DNA of 8,210 nucleotides, from the NCBI GenBank assembly GCA_018646825.1, contig JABGUA010000086.1, positions 1 to 8,210 on the forward strand, read 5' to 3'. The translations under genes and the position numbers were made by a program. The notes under the pieces are model-generated. The model made no database searches. It was given only the letters and a program-made list of their open reading frames with translations, and was not told where the DNA came from. Each line of letters starts with the position of its first letter. Position 1 is the stretch's first letter. Of the stretch, positions 1 to 6,712 are shown piece by piece. This stretch comes from Piscirickettsiaceae bacterium. Lineage in GTDB: Bacteria; Pseudomonadota; Gammaproteobacteria; Nitrosococcales; Methylophagaceae.

Positions 1-311
1 ATTTCAGGTTGATATTTGCGTGCTAACGCCAACATATCATCATTCATATCAACACCAATGACACGGCCATGTTCACCGACTAATTGTGCCGCCATATAAC
101 AAATCTTGCCCGAGCCAGACCCTAAATCCAGTACCACATCGCCTTCCCGAACATAGCGAGAAGGATCACCACAGCCATAATCTTTTTCAATGATTTCTTG
201 CGGCAACAACGCCAATAACGACGCATCATAATCAACAGGGCAACACAAATCAGCCTGACGCGACTCTGCACCTTCTGAATACCGATCTAATACACTATGT
301 TCAAGAGCCAT
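1..311 (-). CDS. arsM: ArsM-type arsenite S-adenosylmethionine methyltransferase (partial, 3' end missing)
   Basis: The first 103 residues of a class I SAM-dependent methyltransferase are visible; the gene runs off the left edge. SAM-binding motif I is DLGSGSGK (about residues 62-69) and the second strand motif is GVDMNDDML (86-94). Before the fold lies a Cys-containing segment, DLCCPVDYD (21-29), and a further Cys in DYGCGDPS; cysteines in this region are typical of ArsM enzymes, which bind As(III) through thiols and methylate it in the cytoplasm. The ATG has AGGA about 7 bases upstream, and the gene begins 24 bases after the arsS stop, so it is very likely co-transcribed with arsS. ArsM beside ArsS is the known arsenosugar gene pair. 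The methyltransferase fold is certain; arsenite as substrate is inferred from the Cys motifs and the neighbour. The remaining catalytic cysteines would lie outside the window. Confidence 0.85.
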   Translation of the reverse strand, partial: MALEHSVLDRYSEGAESRQADLCCPVDYDASLLALLPQEIIEKDYGCGDPSRYVREGDVVLDLGSGSGKICYMAAQLVGEHGRVIGVDMNDDMLALARKYQPE

Positions 312-335
312 CACTTATTCCTAAATTAAAAAGTC

Positions 336-1292
336 TTACGTCAACGCGCCGCCACAACTACTACCTTGACCGGCAGTACAACCATAACAGTGCTGACGTG
401 TCGCAATGGTTTGCCCTTCAAGCGTCTTATCCGTCAACTTGCTAATATGCACGACGCCTTGGTCAGCCAACGGTAAATCAAGCATTTGATTAAAGTCACA
501 ATCATAAACATAACCCTGCCAATCAACACTGATAATTTCGCGGCACATAACATCATCTAATGTACTCGCGTTATAACTTGATACTAATAAACCCATATAC
601 TCATCGAATAAACCTTTACTCATCAAAGTACTACCAAAGCGCTGTATTGGCATATTAGCAATGGTATAAAGCTGATTAAACACCACGTCAAATTCTGCTG
701 CTAAATGTGTTTTGTAGTTCACTTCCAGTGCTTGTTGCTCAGGCGGAAGATTGATGCCCTGTGGGTTAAACACCAAATCAAGCACCAAATCACTTTGTTC
801 AACGCCATAGCCCAAATCATTCAATTGCTTTAAGCCAGCCAAGCTTTGTTGAAAGACCCCATTACCGCGTTGCTTATCGACATTGTCTTCAATATAACAA
901 GGCAAGGACGCCACAATCGTCACTTGGTGCTCGGCTAAGAAAGCCGCCAAACCTTCATAGCCCGGTTCTTGTAATATCACCAGATTACAGCGATCAATGA
1001 CCTTAAGCCCCAGCTTACGTGCTTCAACAACACAATAATAAAAATGCGGGTTCATTTCTGGCGCCCCGCCCGTCAAGTCTAATGTCGTCGCACCAGAAGC
1101 CACTGCATAAGCTAACACTTGGTCTATCGTCGCCTTAGACATCAACTCCGTCCGCTTAGGCCCGGCATTAACATGACAATGCACACAGCTCAAATTACAC
1201 AGATAGCCCAAATTCACTTGTACCGTCTGTAACTTCCCCCTGCTAATGGCAGGAAAAGTACTCTCTTGCAGTAATGGTGCAGAATCTAGCAT
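336..1292 (-). CDS. arsS: Arsenosugar biosynthesis radical SAM protein ArsS
   Basis: A complete 318-residue radical SAM enzyme. The [4Fe-4S] motif CNLSCVHC (Cys32, Cys36, Cys39) is followed by VNAGPKRTE, and GGAPE (75-79) is the SAM-binding GGE-like motif. The C-terminal half carries Cys250 (CREII), Cys265 (YDCDFN) and the characteristic tail CYGCTAGQGSSCGG (302-315), the signature of the ArsS radical SAM/Cys-rich family. Some relatives carry selenocysteine in this Cys-rich region; here the tail cysteines are ordinary Cys codons and no in-frame TGA is read through. ArsS is thought to join the 5'-deoxyadenosyl group of SAM to dimethylated arsenic made by ArsM, giving the arsenosugar precursor. 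The ATG lies 7 bases after the stop of the VTT gene; the only Shine-Dalgarno-like stretch, GAGGA, sits in the last codons of that gene at a long 14-base spacing, so translation is probably coupled. Confidence 0.92.
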   Translation of the reverse strand: MLDSAPLLQESTFPAISRGKLQTVQVNLGYLCNLSCVHCHVNAGPKRTELMSKATIDQVLAYAVASGATTLDLTGGAPEMNPHFYYCVVEARKLGLKVIDRCNLVILQEPGYEGLAAFLAEHQVTIVASLPCYIEDNVDKQRGNGVFQQSLAGLKQLNDLGYGVEQSDLVLDLVFNPQGINLPPEQQALEVNYKTHLAAEFDVVFNQLYTIANMPIQRFGSTLMSKGLFDEYMGLLVSSYNASTLDDVMCREIISVDWQGYVYDCDFNQMLDLPLADQGVVHISKLTDKTLEGQTIATRQHCYGCTAGQGSSCGGALT

Positions 1293-1299
1293 GACTTAA

Positions 1300-1986
1300 T
1301 TACTTATCCTCAAATGACTGTTTCGTCTTGCTCATAAAAACAGGCACCAACATTAACAGCCCCAATAGGCCAAAAGCCAATAATAATTCACTAGAAAAAA
1401 CCTGATCAAGCCGCTCAATCGTCGCTAAAGATTGGCCTAAGTTAGCAAACACAAAACTACCCGGCAGAATACCTAAAAAAGTCCCAATGGCATATTGCCT
1501 TGTTTTGATTGTCGTCATCGCCATGGTTAAATTCACTAACCAAAATGGAAACAACGGCACCAAACGTAAAAACAATAAATAATGTAATGCGTGTCGCTCA
1601 AAGGTATCGATGATTTTTTGCGCCGCCGCCACACCTTGCAGTTTCGTCTTAGCCCAATCAGAAAACAAATAACGGGCGAGCCAAAACACCAACACGGCGC
1701 CTATCGTTGCTGCAACCACGAGCAATGCCCAACCTAGCCACCGACCAAACACAAACCCCATCAGCAACGATAAAAAAGCCGCTCCCGGCAAACTGAGTGC
1801 TACTGCAGCAATATAAATCGCCATAGCAATAAAAACAGATGCCACAAAATGTTGGTCAACGTAATCCAACATCGACGCCTTATAATCTTGAAAGCCAGCT
1901 AAAGTGAAGTACTCTGGCCCACCAAAAAGAAAGAAGCTCGCGATTAAGCCTATAAAAATGACCGACAATAGCCACTTCATCGGCAT
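1300..1986 (-). CDS. TVP38/TMEM64 family (VTT/SNARE-associated domain) membrane protein
   Basis: A 228-residue integral membrane protein with about six hydrophobic segments: one N-terminal helix (roughly 5-20), two adjoining stretches at 47-82, then 86-104, the core motif FLRLVPLFPFWLVNL (about 139-153) and two C-terminal helices. The R-x-P-x-x-P core followed by a G-x-x-PG segment (GILPGS) is diagnostic of the VTT domain shared with DedA proteins. Members of this superfamily move lipids or lipid-linked substrates across membranes or support membrane homeostasis; the substrate here is unknown. The ATG at 1986 was chosen because AGGTGGGG stands 6-10 bases upstream; a GTG 12 bases earlier would overlap the reductase and leaves no room for a ribosome site. 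The gene starts one base after the reductase stop. VTT proteins and MerA-like reductases also occur as single fused polypeptides, which supports a joint function. Confidence 0.88.
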   Translation of the reverse strand: MPMKWLLSVIFIGLIASFFLFGGPEYFTLAGFQDYKASMLDYVDQHFVASVFIAMAIYIAAVALSLPGAAFLSLLMGFVFGRWLGWALLVVAATIGAVLVFWLARYLFSDWAKTKLQGVAAAQKIIDTFERHALHYLLFLRLVPLFPFWLVNLTMAMTTIKTRQYAIGTFLGILPGSFVFANLGQSLATIERLDQVFSSELLLAFGLLGLLMLVPVFMSKTKQSFEDK

Positions 1987-1987
1987 A

Positions 1988-3415
1988 TTATTCCCCACCT
2001 CTCAAACCAAACAACTTCTTTAATACCTTTAATTTAAAGGGCGTCAAAGAAGCCTTGAGCCTGATATCCGCTACCCGGCGGTTTATCTGAGCCAAACTCG
2101 GGTAGAGATGAATCGTCTTACTCAAAGCAGAGACTGATAACCCTGCCGACATCGCCAAACTATATTCAGCAATCAACTCCCCGGCATGTGGCCCAACAAT
2201 ACAGGCCCCTATTATTTTGCCACGCGGTGTCGTAATGATTTTAGCCATCCCCGCCGTGTCATCATCGGTAATTGCCCGATCAATCTCAGCAAAAGGAAAA
2301 CAATACACGGCATGTCTAATACCTTGCGTACGTGCTTCCTCTTCCGACAAACCAACGCGCGCCAACTCAGGCGACGTAAAAGTACACCATGGAATCCCCG
2401 TCGTTTGTGCTTTGGCAGGCAAACGAAATAAAGTATTACGCAAGACAATGCCCGCTTGGTGTTCAGCCATATGGGTAAAGAGATAAGGCCCCGCCACATC
2501 ACCACAGGCAAAAATATGTTTATTCGTCGTTCGCAATCGCTTATCGACTATCAAACGCCCCGACGCAACATCGACGCCCGCTTGCTCAAGACCTAGATTA
2601 TCAATGTTCGGTAAACGACCTATCGCCATTAATAAATGACTACCTTCGATCATCTGGTGTTCGCCGTTATCAAACTGTATCGCCAAGCCAGTGTCTGCCT
2701 TAATGACTAATTCAACGTCAACGCCTAAATGTAAATCAATATTCTCTGCTTCAAACTGTGCCTTCACCACCGCCGACATGTCATCATCTTCACGCGATAA
2801 TAAGTCAGAGTGACTGATTATCGAAACCTTAGACCCTAAGCGAACAAAACTTTGTGCCATTTCACAGGCAATTGGGCCACTGCCAATAATAATTAAATGT
2901 TTAATCGGATCAGTGACATTAAAAATGGTTTCATTGGTCAGAAAATCAACACTATCCAGTCCCGGAATATCTGGCACCGCAGGGCGTGTTCCTGTTGCTA
3001 TCACAAAGTGACGTGCCGTAATCGTTCTCTCGCCTGCGGTTAATGTATTGTCATCAATAAACTGAGCTTGAGCCAACAACACTTCAACGCCCAATTCACG
3101 AAACCGCTCAGGACTATCATTAGGTTCAATCTTTTGAATAACCTGAGCAACACGCGCCATCACTTTCGTTTGGTCAACAGGCTCAAGCATCGCTGATAAC
3201 CCAGCACGCGATGCTTGTTTTACACCATAAGCAACTTGAGCCGAATGAATCAAAGCCTTACTCGGAACACAGCCTGTATAAAGGCAATCACCACCTAACT
3301 TATCACGCTCAATCAATATCACCTTTGCACCTAATGCTGCTGCACCGGCAGCAGTAACTAGACCAGCAGCCCCGCCACCAATAACACAAAGATCATATTC
3401 TGTTACTTGAGCCAT
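1988..3415 (-). CDS. MerA-like FAD-dependent NAD(P)-disulfide oxidoreductase (not a true mercuric reductase)
   Basis: A 475-residue class I flavoprotein disulfide reductase. FAD-binding GGGAAG (13-18), redox-active pair in CLYTGCVPSK (Cys44/Cys49), NAD(P)-binding GSGPIACE (about 178-185), and second FAD motif ACGDVAG (303-309) are all present, followed by the dimerization domain. It lacks the N-terminal heavy-metal domain of many MerA proteins and the C-terminal vicinal Cys pair that delivers Hg(II); the tail ends GLRGGE. At the dimer-interface motif, HLYPSLAQ places Tyr and Gln where dihydrolipoyl dehydrogenases have the His-Glu dyad, so it is not a lipoamide dehydrogenase either. The ATG at 3415 is preceded by AGAGAG at about 5 bases; an upstream TTG in frame (3451) would fall inside an inverted repeat. 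It is the first gene of the unit leading to arsS and arsM. An electron-transfer role in arsenic handling is inference. Confidence 0.85.
   Translation of the reverse strand: MAQVTEYDLCVIGGGAAGLVTAAGAAALGAKVILIERDKLGGDCLYTGCVPSKALIHSAQVAYGVKQASRAGLSAMLEPVDQTKVMARVAQVIQKIEPNDSPERFRELGVEVLLAQAQFIDDNTLTAGERTITARHFVIATGTRPAVPDIPGLDSVDFLTNETIFNVTDPIKHLIIIGSGPIACEMAQSFVRLGSKVSIISHSDLLSREDDDMSAVVKAQFEAENIDLHLGVDVELVIKADTGLAIQFDNGEHQMIEGSHLLMAIGRLPNIDNLGLEQAGVDVASGRLIVDKRLRTTNKHIFACGDVAGPYLFTHMAEHQAGIVLRNTLFRLPAKAQTTGIPWCTFTSPELARVGLSEEEARTQGIRHAVYCFPFAEIDRAITDDDTAGMAKIITTPRGKIIGACIVGPHAGELIAEYSLAMSAGLSVSALSKTIHLYPSLAQINRRVADIRLKASLTPFKLKVLKKLFGLRGGE
1993..2003 (-). promoter_or_regulatory. Ribosome binding site of the VTT membrane protein gene
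   Basis: On the minus strand GAGAGGTGGGG lies in the last codons of the reductase, 6-10 bases before the ATG at 1986. It is too close to the GTG at 1998 to serve that codon and so decides the start. Confidence 0.6.
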
Positions 3416-3420
3416 TCTTT

Positions 3421-3426
3421 CTCTCT
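3421..3426 (-). promoter_or_regulatory. Weak ribosome binding site of the MerA-like reductase gene
   Basis: AGAGAG stands about 5 bases before the ATG at 3415 on the minus strand. It is only a partial match to the Shine-Dalgarno sequence but favours this ATG over the upstream in-frame TTG at 3451, which has no such site. Confidence 0.45.
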
Positions 3427-3435
3427 TTTGATTTT

Positions 3436-3459
3436 GTACTAACTCAGACAAGTTAGCAC
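3436..3459 (-). promoter_or_regulatory. Inverted repeat upstream of the reductase-VTT-arsS-arsM unit, candidate operator or leader hairpin
   Basis: The two arms GTGCTAACT and AGTTAGTAC (minus strand) are separated by six bases; eight of nine positions pair, the inner six perfectly. The repeat ends about 20 bases before the reductase ATG in a short, otherwise featureless gap. No good -35/-10 pair could be assigned next to it. It does not resemble the ArsR-type operator pattern known to me. It may be a repressor site or a hairpin in the 5' leader. Confidence 0.4.
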
Positions 3460-3492
3460 TTAAAAGATTACAAACAAATGCTATTGATTACT

Positions 3493-3533
3493 AAAAATAA
3501 AAAAGCCTCGAATAGAAAACTCCCATTAGAGGC
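3493..3533 (-). terminator. Rho-independent terminator after the universal stress protein gene
   Basis: On the minus strand GCCTC pairs with GAGGC, and the stem continues with AAT/ATT after a single T-C mismatch. It is followed directly by TTTTTTATTTTT. It lies about 20 bases after the universal stress protein stop and separates the SulP-USP unit from the reductase-arsS-arsM unit. There is no T run in the plus direction, so it works one way. Confidence 0.85.
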
Positions 3534-3555
3534 CAGTTGAAGGGGTTGCTACAGA

Positions 3556-4425
3556 TCAACGTACCAATAAAAACTGGGTATTACTTTCCAATAGCATTTG
3601 GGTGGTAAAACTACCAAAAAAGAAGCCATGCAACTTACCATGACTAAACCCACCCATCACAGTAATATCGATGTCATGAACCATTTGATAATGCGTTAAA
3701 GCTTCAACGGCTTCCCCCGTTATAGCTTGTCCAATCATATCTAACCCTGCAGCATTCAAAACACTTTGCGCATCTTCTATCAGGTTTTGGGCTGCAGCCA
3801 AATTCTTTTGTACACTAACAACATGAATTTCGAGGCCTTGTTTAAATAGAGCCATATTTGACAACAAATTCAATGCTTTATGTGAGGTTGGGCTGCCGTT
3901 ATATGCGAACATCACCTTTTTTGGCTCTTTAAAAGTCGACTTCGTAATAAAAACAGGTTTATTAATCACCCGAATAGCATCTTCTAACTGTGCACCCAAG
4001 CCGTGTAATTCACCCTCATGACCACGCCCTTTTGACCCAAGCACAACCATGGCTAAATGCGATTGTAAATCTAGCAGGGCTTCGGGCAAAGTACCATGAC
4101 GCTGTTTAGCAATAACATCAGAAAGACCAGCAGCCTCGGCCTTGTCTTTAGCTTCATTTAAGATCTGCTTACCATCAGCAATTAATTTTTTACTTTCCAA
4201 ACGCTCTTCATCAGAAAGCTCGTCCAGTAAATGCTCTTTGATATTAGGAGTTAAATTACCTTCATGACCGACTTGCTCACTGTGATGAGAATGTTCAATC
4301 GTATGTAATAATTTTAAAGGTGCAGCAGATTTTTTTGACAACCAAATTGCATAATCGAGTACCGAACCACTTAACTCAGAACCATCGACGCCTGCTAATA
4401 TCAACCCATTTTTCATTATCGTCAT
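3556..4425 (-). CDS. Tandem-domain universal stress protein (UspA family)
   Basis: A 289-residue protein with two UspA folds. Domain 1 (about 7-161) opens with LILAGVDGSELS and has a degenerate nucleotide motif, VVLGSKGRGHEGELHG. Domain 2 (about 169-289) opens with VMFAYNGSPTSHKAL and carries the fuller ATP-type motif VMGGFSHGKLHGFFFGS (256-272), ending in TQFLLVR. Only the second domain therefore looks able to bind nucleotide in the usual way. A His-rich stretch (HTIEHSHHSEQVGHE, about 41-55) lies in domain 1. Universal stress proteins are soluble cytoplasmic regulators of stress survival, and several act on or are fused to transporters. The gene starts 2 bases after the SulP stop, with the G run as its likely ribosome site, and ends before a strong terminator, so the two genes form a unit. 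Its partner is most likely the SulP transporter. Confidence 0.93.
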   Translation of the reverse strand: MTIMKNGLILAGVDGSELSGSVLDYAIWLSKKSAAPLKLLHTIEHSHHSEQVGHEGNLTPNIKEHLLDELSDEERLESKKLIADGKQILNEAKDKAEAAGLSDVIAKQRHGTLPEALLDLQSHLAMVVLGSKGRGHEGELHGLGAQLEDAIRVINKPVFITKSTFKEPKKVMFAYNGSPTSHKALNLLSNMALFKQGLEIHVVSVQKNLAAAQNLIEDAQSVLNAAGLDMIGQAITGEAVEALTHYQMVHDIDITVMGGFSHGKLHGFFFGSFTTQMLLESNTQFLLVR

Positions 4426-4427
4426 TG

Positions 4428-5918
4428 TTAATGCCCCCCCATTATTTTTTCAACTTCTTCAGGTTTATCATGCACTGCAAATTTATCTAATAAAGTTTCA
4501 CTCGCTTCATTCAAACCAATAATACTGACATCTGCCCCTTCACGGCGTAGTTTAATAACCACTTTATCTAATGCAGCCACACCAGTGATATCCCAAAAAT
4601 GCGCGCGATGTACATCAATCACGACTTTATCGACTGCTTCTCTGAAGTCGAAAAAACCAATAAACTTATCTGAGGAGTTAAAAAATACTTGGCCAATAAC
4701 CTGGTAGGTGCGTGTATCACTCGCTTCATCATAATCACTTTCAACTAATAAATACTGGCTTAAACGTTGTGCCATAAACAATGAACCAATCAATATCCCA
4801 GTAAAGACACCAAAGGCTAAGTTATGCGTCCAGACTACGACAATGACTGTCGCTACCATCACACTGGATGCACTGACTGGATTTGTTTTCAGCTCTTTAA
4901 TTGATGTCCAATTAAAAGTACCAATTGAGACCATGATCATCACAGCCACTAACGCAGCCATGGGAACGATGGATAAAATATCACTCAAAAAGACGACAAG
5001 AATTAGTAAAAAGACACCTGTAACCATCGTCGACAAACGACCCCGGCCACCTGATTTCACATTAATAATCGACTGGCCAATCATTGCACAACCCGCCATG
5101 CCACCGATTAAACCAGAGCCAATATTTGCAATGCCTTGGCCTTTGCATTCACGTTTTTTGTCACTCTCGGTATCCGTCAATTCATCTATCACATTGGCAG
5201 TCAATAAAGATTCTAATAAACCAACAATGGCAATTGAAATTGAGTATGGGAAAACAATACTCAAAGTCTCTAAATTAAACGGGACATCTGGCCATAAGAA
5301 GATTGGCAAAGTATCAGGTAGATCACCCATATCACCGATCGTTCTAACATCAATACCAAAGAAATAAACCACCAAGGTTAGCACGACAATATTGACTAAG
5401 GGTGATGGCAATAACGTGCCAATTTTAGGCACATAAGGAAAGAGATAAATAATGCCCAATCCGGCGGCAGTTAAGGCATAGACATGCCATGTCACATTGG
5501 TTAACTCAGGTAACTGTGCCATAAAAATCAAAATAGCCAAGGCATTCAAAAAACCCGTCATGACCGATTTTGATATAAAACTCATGAACTTATGTAGATT
5601 CAGGTAACCCGCGACAATCTGTAATACACCGGTTAGAATCGTCGCGACCAGCAAATACTGTAAACCATGGTCTTTTACCAACGTCACCATCAACAACGCC
5701 GTTGCTGCCGTTGCAGCAGAAATCATCCCTGCCCGGCCGCCGACAATCGAGATGATGACGGCAATCGCAAAAGAGGCGTATAAACCTACCTTAGGATCAA
5801 CACCTGCAATGATAGAAAAAGCAATCGCCTCTGGCACCAAAGCCAAAGCGACAACAATACCAGCCAAAACATCGTTACGAACATTACCTAGCCAGTCTTG
5901 CTTAGCTGATAGCAGCAT
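4428..5918 (-). CDS. SulP (SLC26-type) inorganic anion transporter with STAS domain
   Basis: A 496-residue inner-membrane transporter. The SulP signature is at ALVPEAIAFSIIAGVDPKVGLY (about 26-47), and many hydrophobic helices fill residues 18-388. The second conserved block, QGIANIGSGLIGG...AMIGQSIINVKSGGRGRLST, lies at about 261-297. The C-terminal STAS domain (about 404-492) has HFWDITGVAALDKV in place of the D-S-x-G phosphorylation loop of anti-sigma antagonists. SulP proteins carry sulfate, bicarbonate, dicarboxylates or other anions; I cannot assign the substrate from the sequence, and the protein is shorter than the cyanobacterial bicarbonate transporter BicA and differs from it in the conserved blocks. 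The ATG has AAGGA 10 bases upstream. The last codons, ATG GGG GGG CAT TAA, contain seven consecutive G and end 2 bases before the USP gene. Confidence 0.93.
   Translation of the reverse strand: MLLSAKQDWLGNVRNDVLAGIVVALALVPEAIAFSIIAGVDPKVGLYASFAIAVIISIVGGRAGMISAATAATALLMVTLVKDHGLQYLLVATILTGVLQIVAGYLNLHKFMSFISKSVMTGFLNALAILIFMAQLPELTNVTWHVYALTAAGLGIIYLFPYVPKIGTLLPSPLVNIVVLTLVVYFFGIDVRTIGDMGDLPDTLPIFLWPDVPFNLETLSIVFPYSISIAIVGLLESLLTANVIDELTDTESDKKRECKGQGIANIGSGLIGGMAGCAMIGQSIINVKSGGRGRLSTMVTGVFLLILVVFLSDILSIVPMAALVAVMIMVSIGTFNWTSIKELKTNPVSASSVMVATVIVVVWTHNLAFGVFTGILIGSLFMAQRLSQYLLVESDYDEASDTRTYQVIGQVFFNSSDKFIGFFDFREAVDKVVIDVHRAHFWDITGVAALDKVVIKLRREGADVSIIGLNEASETLLDKFAVHDKPEEVEKIMGGH
4434..4440 (-). 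repeat. G7 homopolymer at the SulP/USP junction
   Basis: Seven consecutive G on the coding strand are read as (AT)G GGG GGG. In the SulP frame this fits the X XXY YYZ form of a -1 slippery heptamer. It is also 8 bases before the USP ATG and may simply act as its ribosome site. Length change by one base in replication would also alter the frame. Confidence 0.6.
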
Positions 5919-5928
5919 ACAATTAGAT

Positions 5929-5933
5929 TCCTT
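5929..5933 (-). promoter_or_regulatory. Ribosome binding site of the SulP gene
   Basis: AAGGA on the minus strand, 10 bases before the ATG at 5918. Confidence 0.55.
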
Positions 5934-5942
5934 GTGAATACC

Positions 5943-5968
5943 CTTTGTTTGTTAAATATAAAACAAAG
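5943..5968 (-). promoter_or_regulatory. Perfect 8-bp inverted repeat just upstream of the SulP ribosome site
   Basis: Minus-strand arms CTTTGTTT and AAACAAAG flank a 10-base AT-rich spacer. A TTGATA hexamer, one mismatch from the -35 consensus, lies just upstream, with a weak TAACAA 17 bases after it inside the repeat. The element could be an operator over a promoter or a leader hairpin next to the ribosome site. Confidence 0.4.
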
Positions 5969-6016
5969 CCGTATCAATAAAATATGTTTCGAAAACACAC
6001 AGCAACAACAGGTTTG

Positions 6017-6038
6017 CTGGCTTATAAATTAAGGCCAG
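6017..6038 (-). promoter_or_regulatory. Imperfect hairpin between the DUF1289 and SulP genes
   Basis: On the minus strand CTGG-C-CTTA pairs with TAAG-CCAG with one bulged C and a 5-base loop, giving 8 base pairs. No T run follows, so it is a poor intrinsic terminator. It begins 2 bases after a perfect TATAAT, which places it at the very start of any transcript from that promoter. Confidence 0.35.
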
Positions 6039-6040
6039 AA

Positions 6041-6046
6041 ATTATA
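6041..6046 (-). promoter_or_regulatory. Candidate -10 box for the SulP-USP unit
   Basis: A perfect TATAAT preceded by TG (without the usual intervening base) lies 10 bases after the DUF1289 stop. No convincing -35 hexamer occurs 15-18 bases upstream. If used, it gives a leader of about 115 bases before SulP. Confidence 0.35.
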
Positions 6047-6056
6047 CAGCAAAAGA

Positions 6057-6251
6057 CTATAAGCGATACTTTGAGCCATAACGTGCTTCTCGATCGTCAC
6101 AACGTTGTTTTGCATCAAGAGAAATCTGTTTTTTTTCACTATCACTGCTGACAGACCACTGCGTTATCTCGTTCAGAGCTCGCCCACAGCCAGTACAAAT
6201 ATCATTCTGGTCTAAACAACAATTTCTAACACAGGGCGAGGTAACAGACAC
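6057..6251 (-). CDS. DUF1289 family small Cys-rich protein
   Basis: A 64-residue protein with the DUF1289 signature SPCVRNCCLDQNDICTGCGRALNEITQW (residues 5-32). Cys7, Cys11/12, Cys19 and Cys22 have the spacing of a metal or Fe-S ligand set, followed by the E-I-x-x-W motif and a charged C-terminus (DDREARYGSKY). The molecular role of the family is not established to my knowledge. It is a full-length member for this very short family. It starts with GTG, sharing one base with the TAG stop of the lipoprotein gene (TAGTG), so translation is coupled; AGAG stands about 9 bases upstream. No other start codon would leave the conserved SPC motif intact. Confidence 0.88.
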   Translation of the reverse strand: MSVTSPCVRNCCLDQNDICTGCGRALNEITQWSVSSDSEKKQISLDAKQRCDDREARYGSKYRL

Positions 6252-6709
6252 TAAATTCGACTCTCATGTGCTTTAATCATACTCGTTGTCCATATATGGC
6301 GATGTAAAAACCAGTGAGCCTCTTGCTTTTTCCAAACAACAATATACTTACCATAATCAATCATCTCACCATCAGGAGTATGTATGGTGTATCGGCCTAC
6401 TTCATAGGCCTGATCATGGCTAGCATCAACCTCTATTGTCTCCAATTTAACAGCCCCAATCCCGAGCTGCAATAGGCCTTGCCAAAATAGTTTAATATTA
6501 TGCCGACCTGAAACAAAGTCACGATTTGATGGTAACAGTTGTGCTTCTTCGGAATATAATTCAGCAATCGCGGTCGCATCTGCAGCTTGAAAAGCAGTCA
6601 TAAAGGCTTGCTCTACACCAACAATCTGCTCATAACTCGCTTGTGAATCTTGTTTCGGTGAACATGATGCCACTATCAATAGCAGCAACAAGGCAAAAAA
6701 CCGGCTCAA
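6251..6709 (-). CDS. DUF4440/SnoaL-like (NTF2 fold) lipoprotein
   Basis: A 152-residue protein with a lipoprotein signal: Arg3, a hydrophobic run FFALLLLLIVAS and lipobox VASC with the modified Cys at 16. Ser follows the Cys rather than Asp, which predicts the outer membrane. The mature part is a single NTF2-like domain (about 24-145) of the DUF4440/SnoaL type, with AIAELYSEEAQLLPSN near the front and the closing strands DYGKYIVVWKKQEAHWFLHRHIW. Such domains bind small ligands or act as small isomerases or hydrolases; no activity can be assigned. The start is TTG: an in-frame TAG, the stop of the alcohol dehydrogenase, lies two codons upstream, no ATG is available, and AAGGA sits exactly 8 bases before the TTG. 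The signal peptide also begins right at this codon. Confidence 0.85.
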   Translation of the reverse strand: MSRFFALLLLLIVASCSPKQDSQASYEQIVGVEQAFMTAFQAADATAIAELYSEEAQLLPSNRDFVSGRHNIKLFWQGLLQLGIGAVKLETIEVDASHDQAYEVGRYTIHTPDGEMIDYGKYIVVWKKQEAHWFLHRHIWTTSMIKAHESRI

Positions 6710-6712
6710 TTT

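Noticed and set aside
336..1292. Selenocysteine in ArsS
   Set aside because: Some family members are selenoproteins, but this gene has Cys codons throughout the C-terminal motif and no in-frame TGA.
1300..1998. GTG start at 1998 for the VTT protein, overlapping the reductase by 11 bases
   Set aside because: The only ribosome site, AGGTGGGG, overlaps or abuts this GTG and fits the ATG at 1986 instead.
4843..5367. A 174-codon open frame on the plus strand inside the SulP gene
   Set aside because: It is antisense to a well-conserved transporter, has no recognisable domain, and its composition mirrors the complementary codons of the SulP frame.
6017..6038. Terminator of the DUF1289 transcript
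   Set aside because: The hairpin is bulged and is not followed by a T run, so it was listed only as a hairpin.
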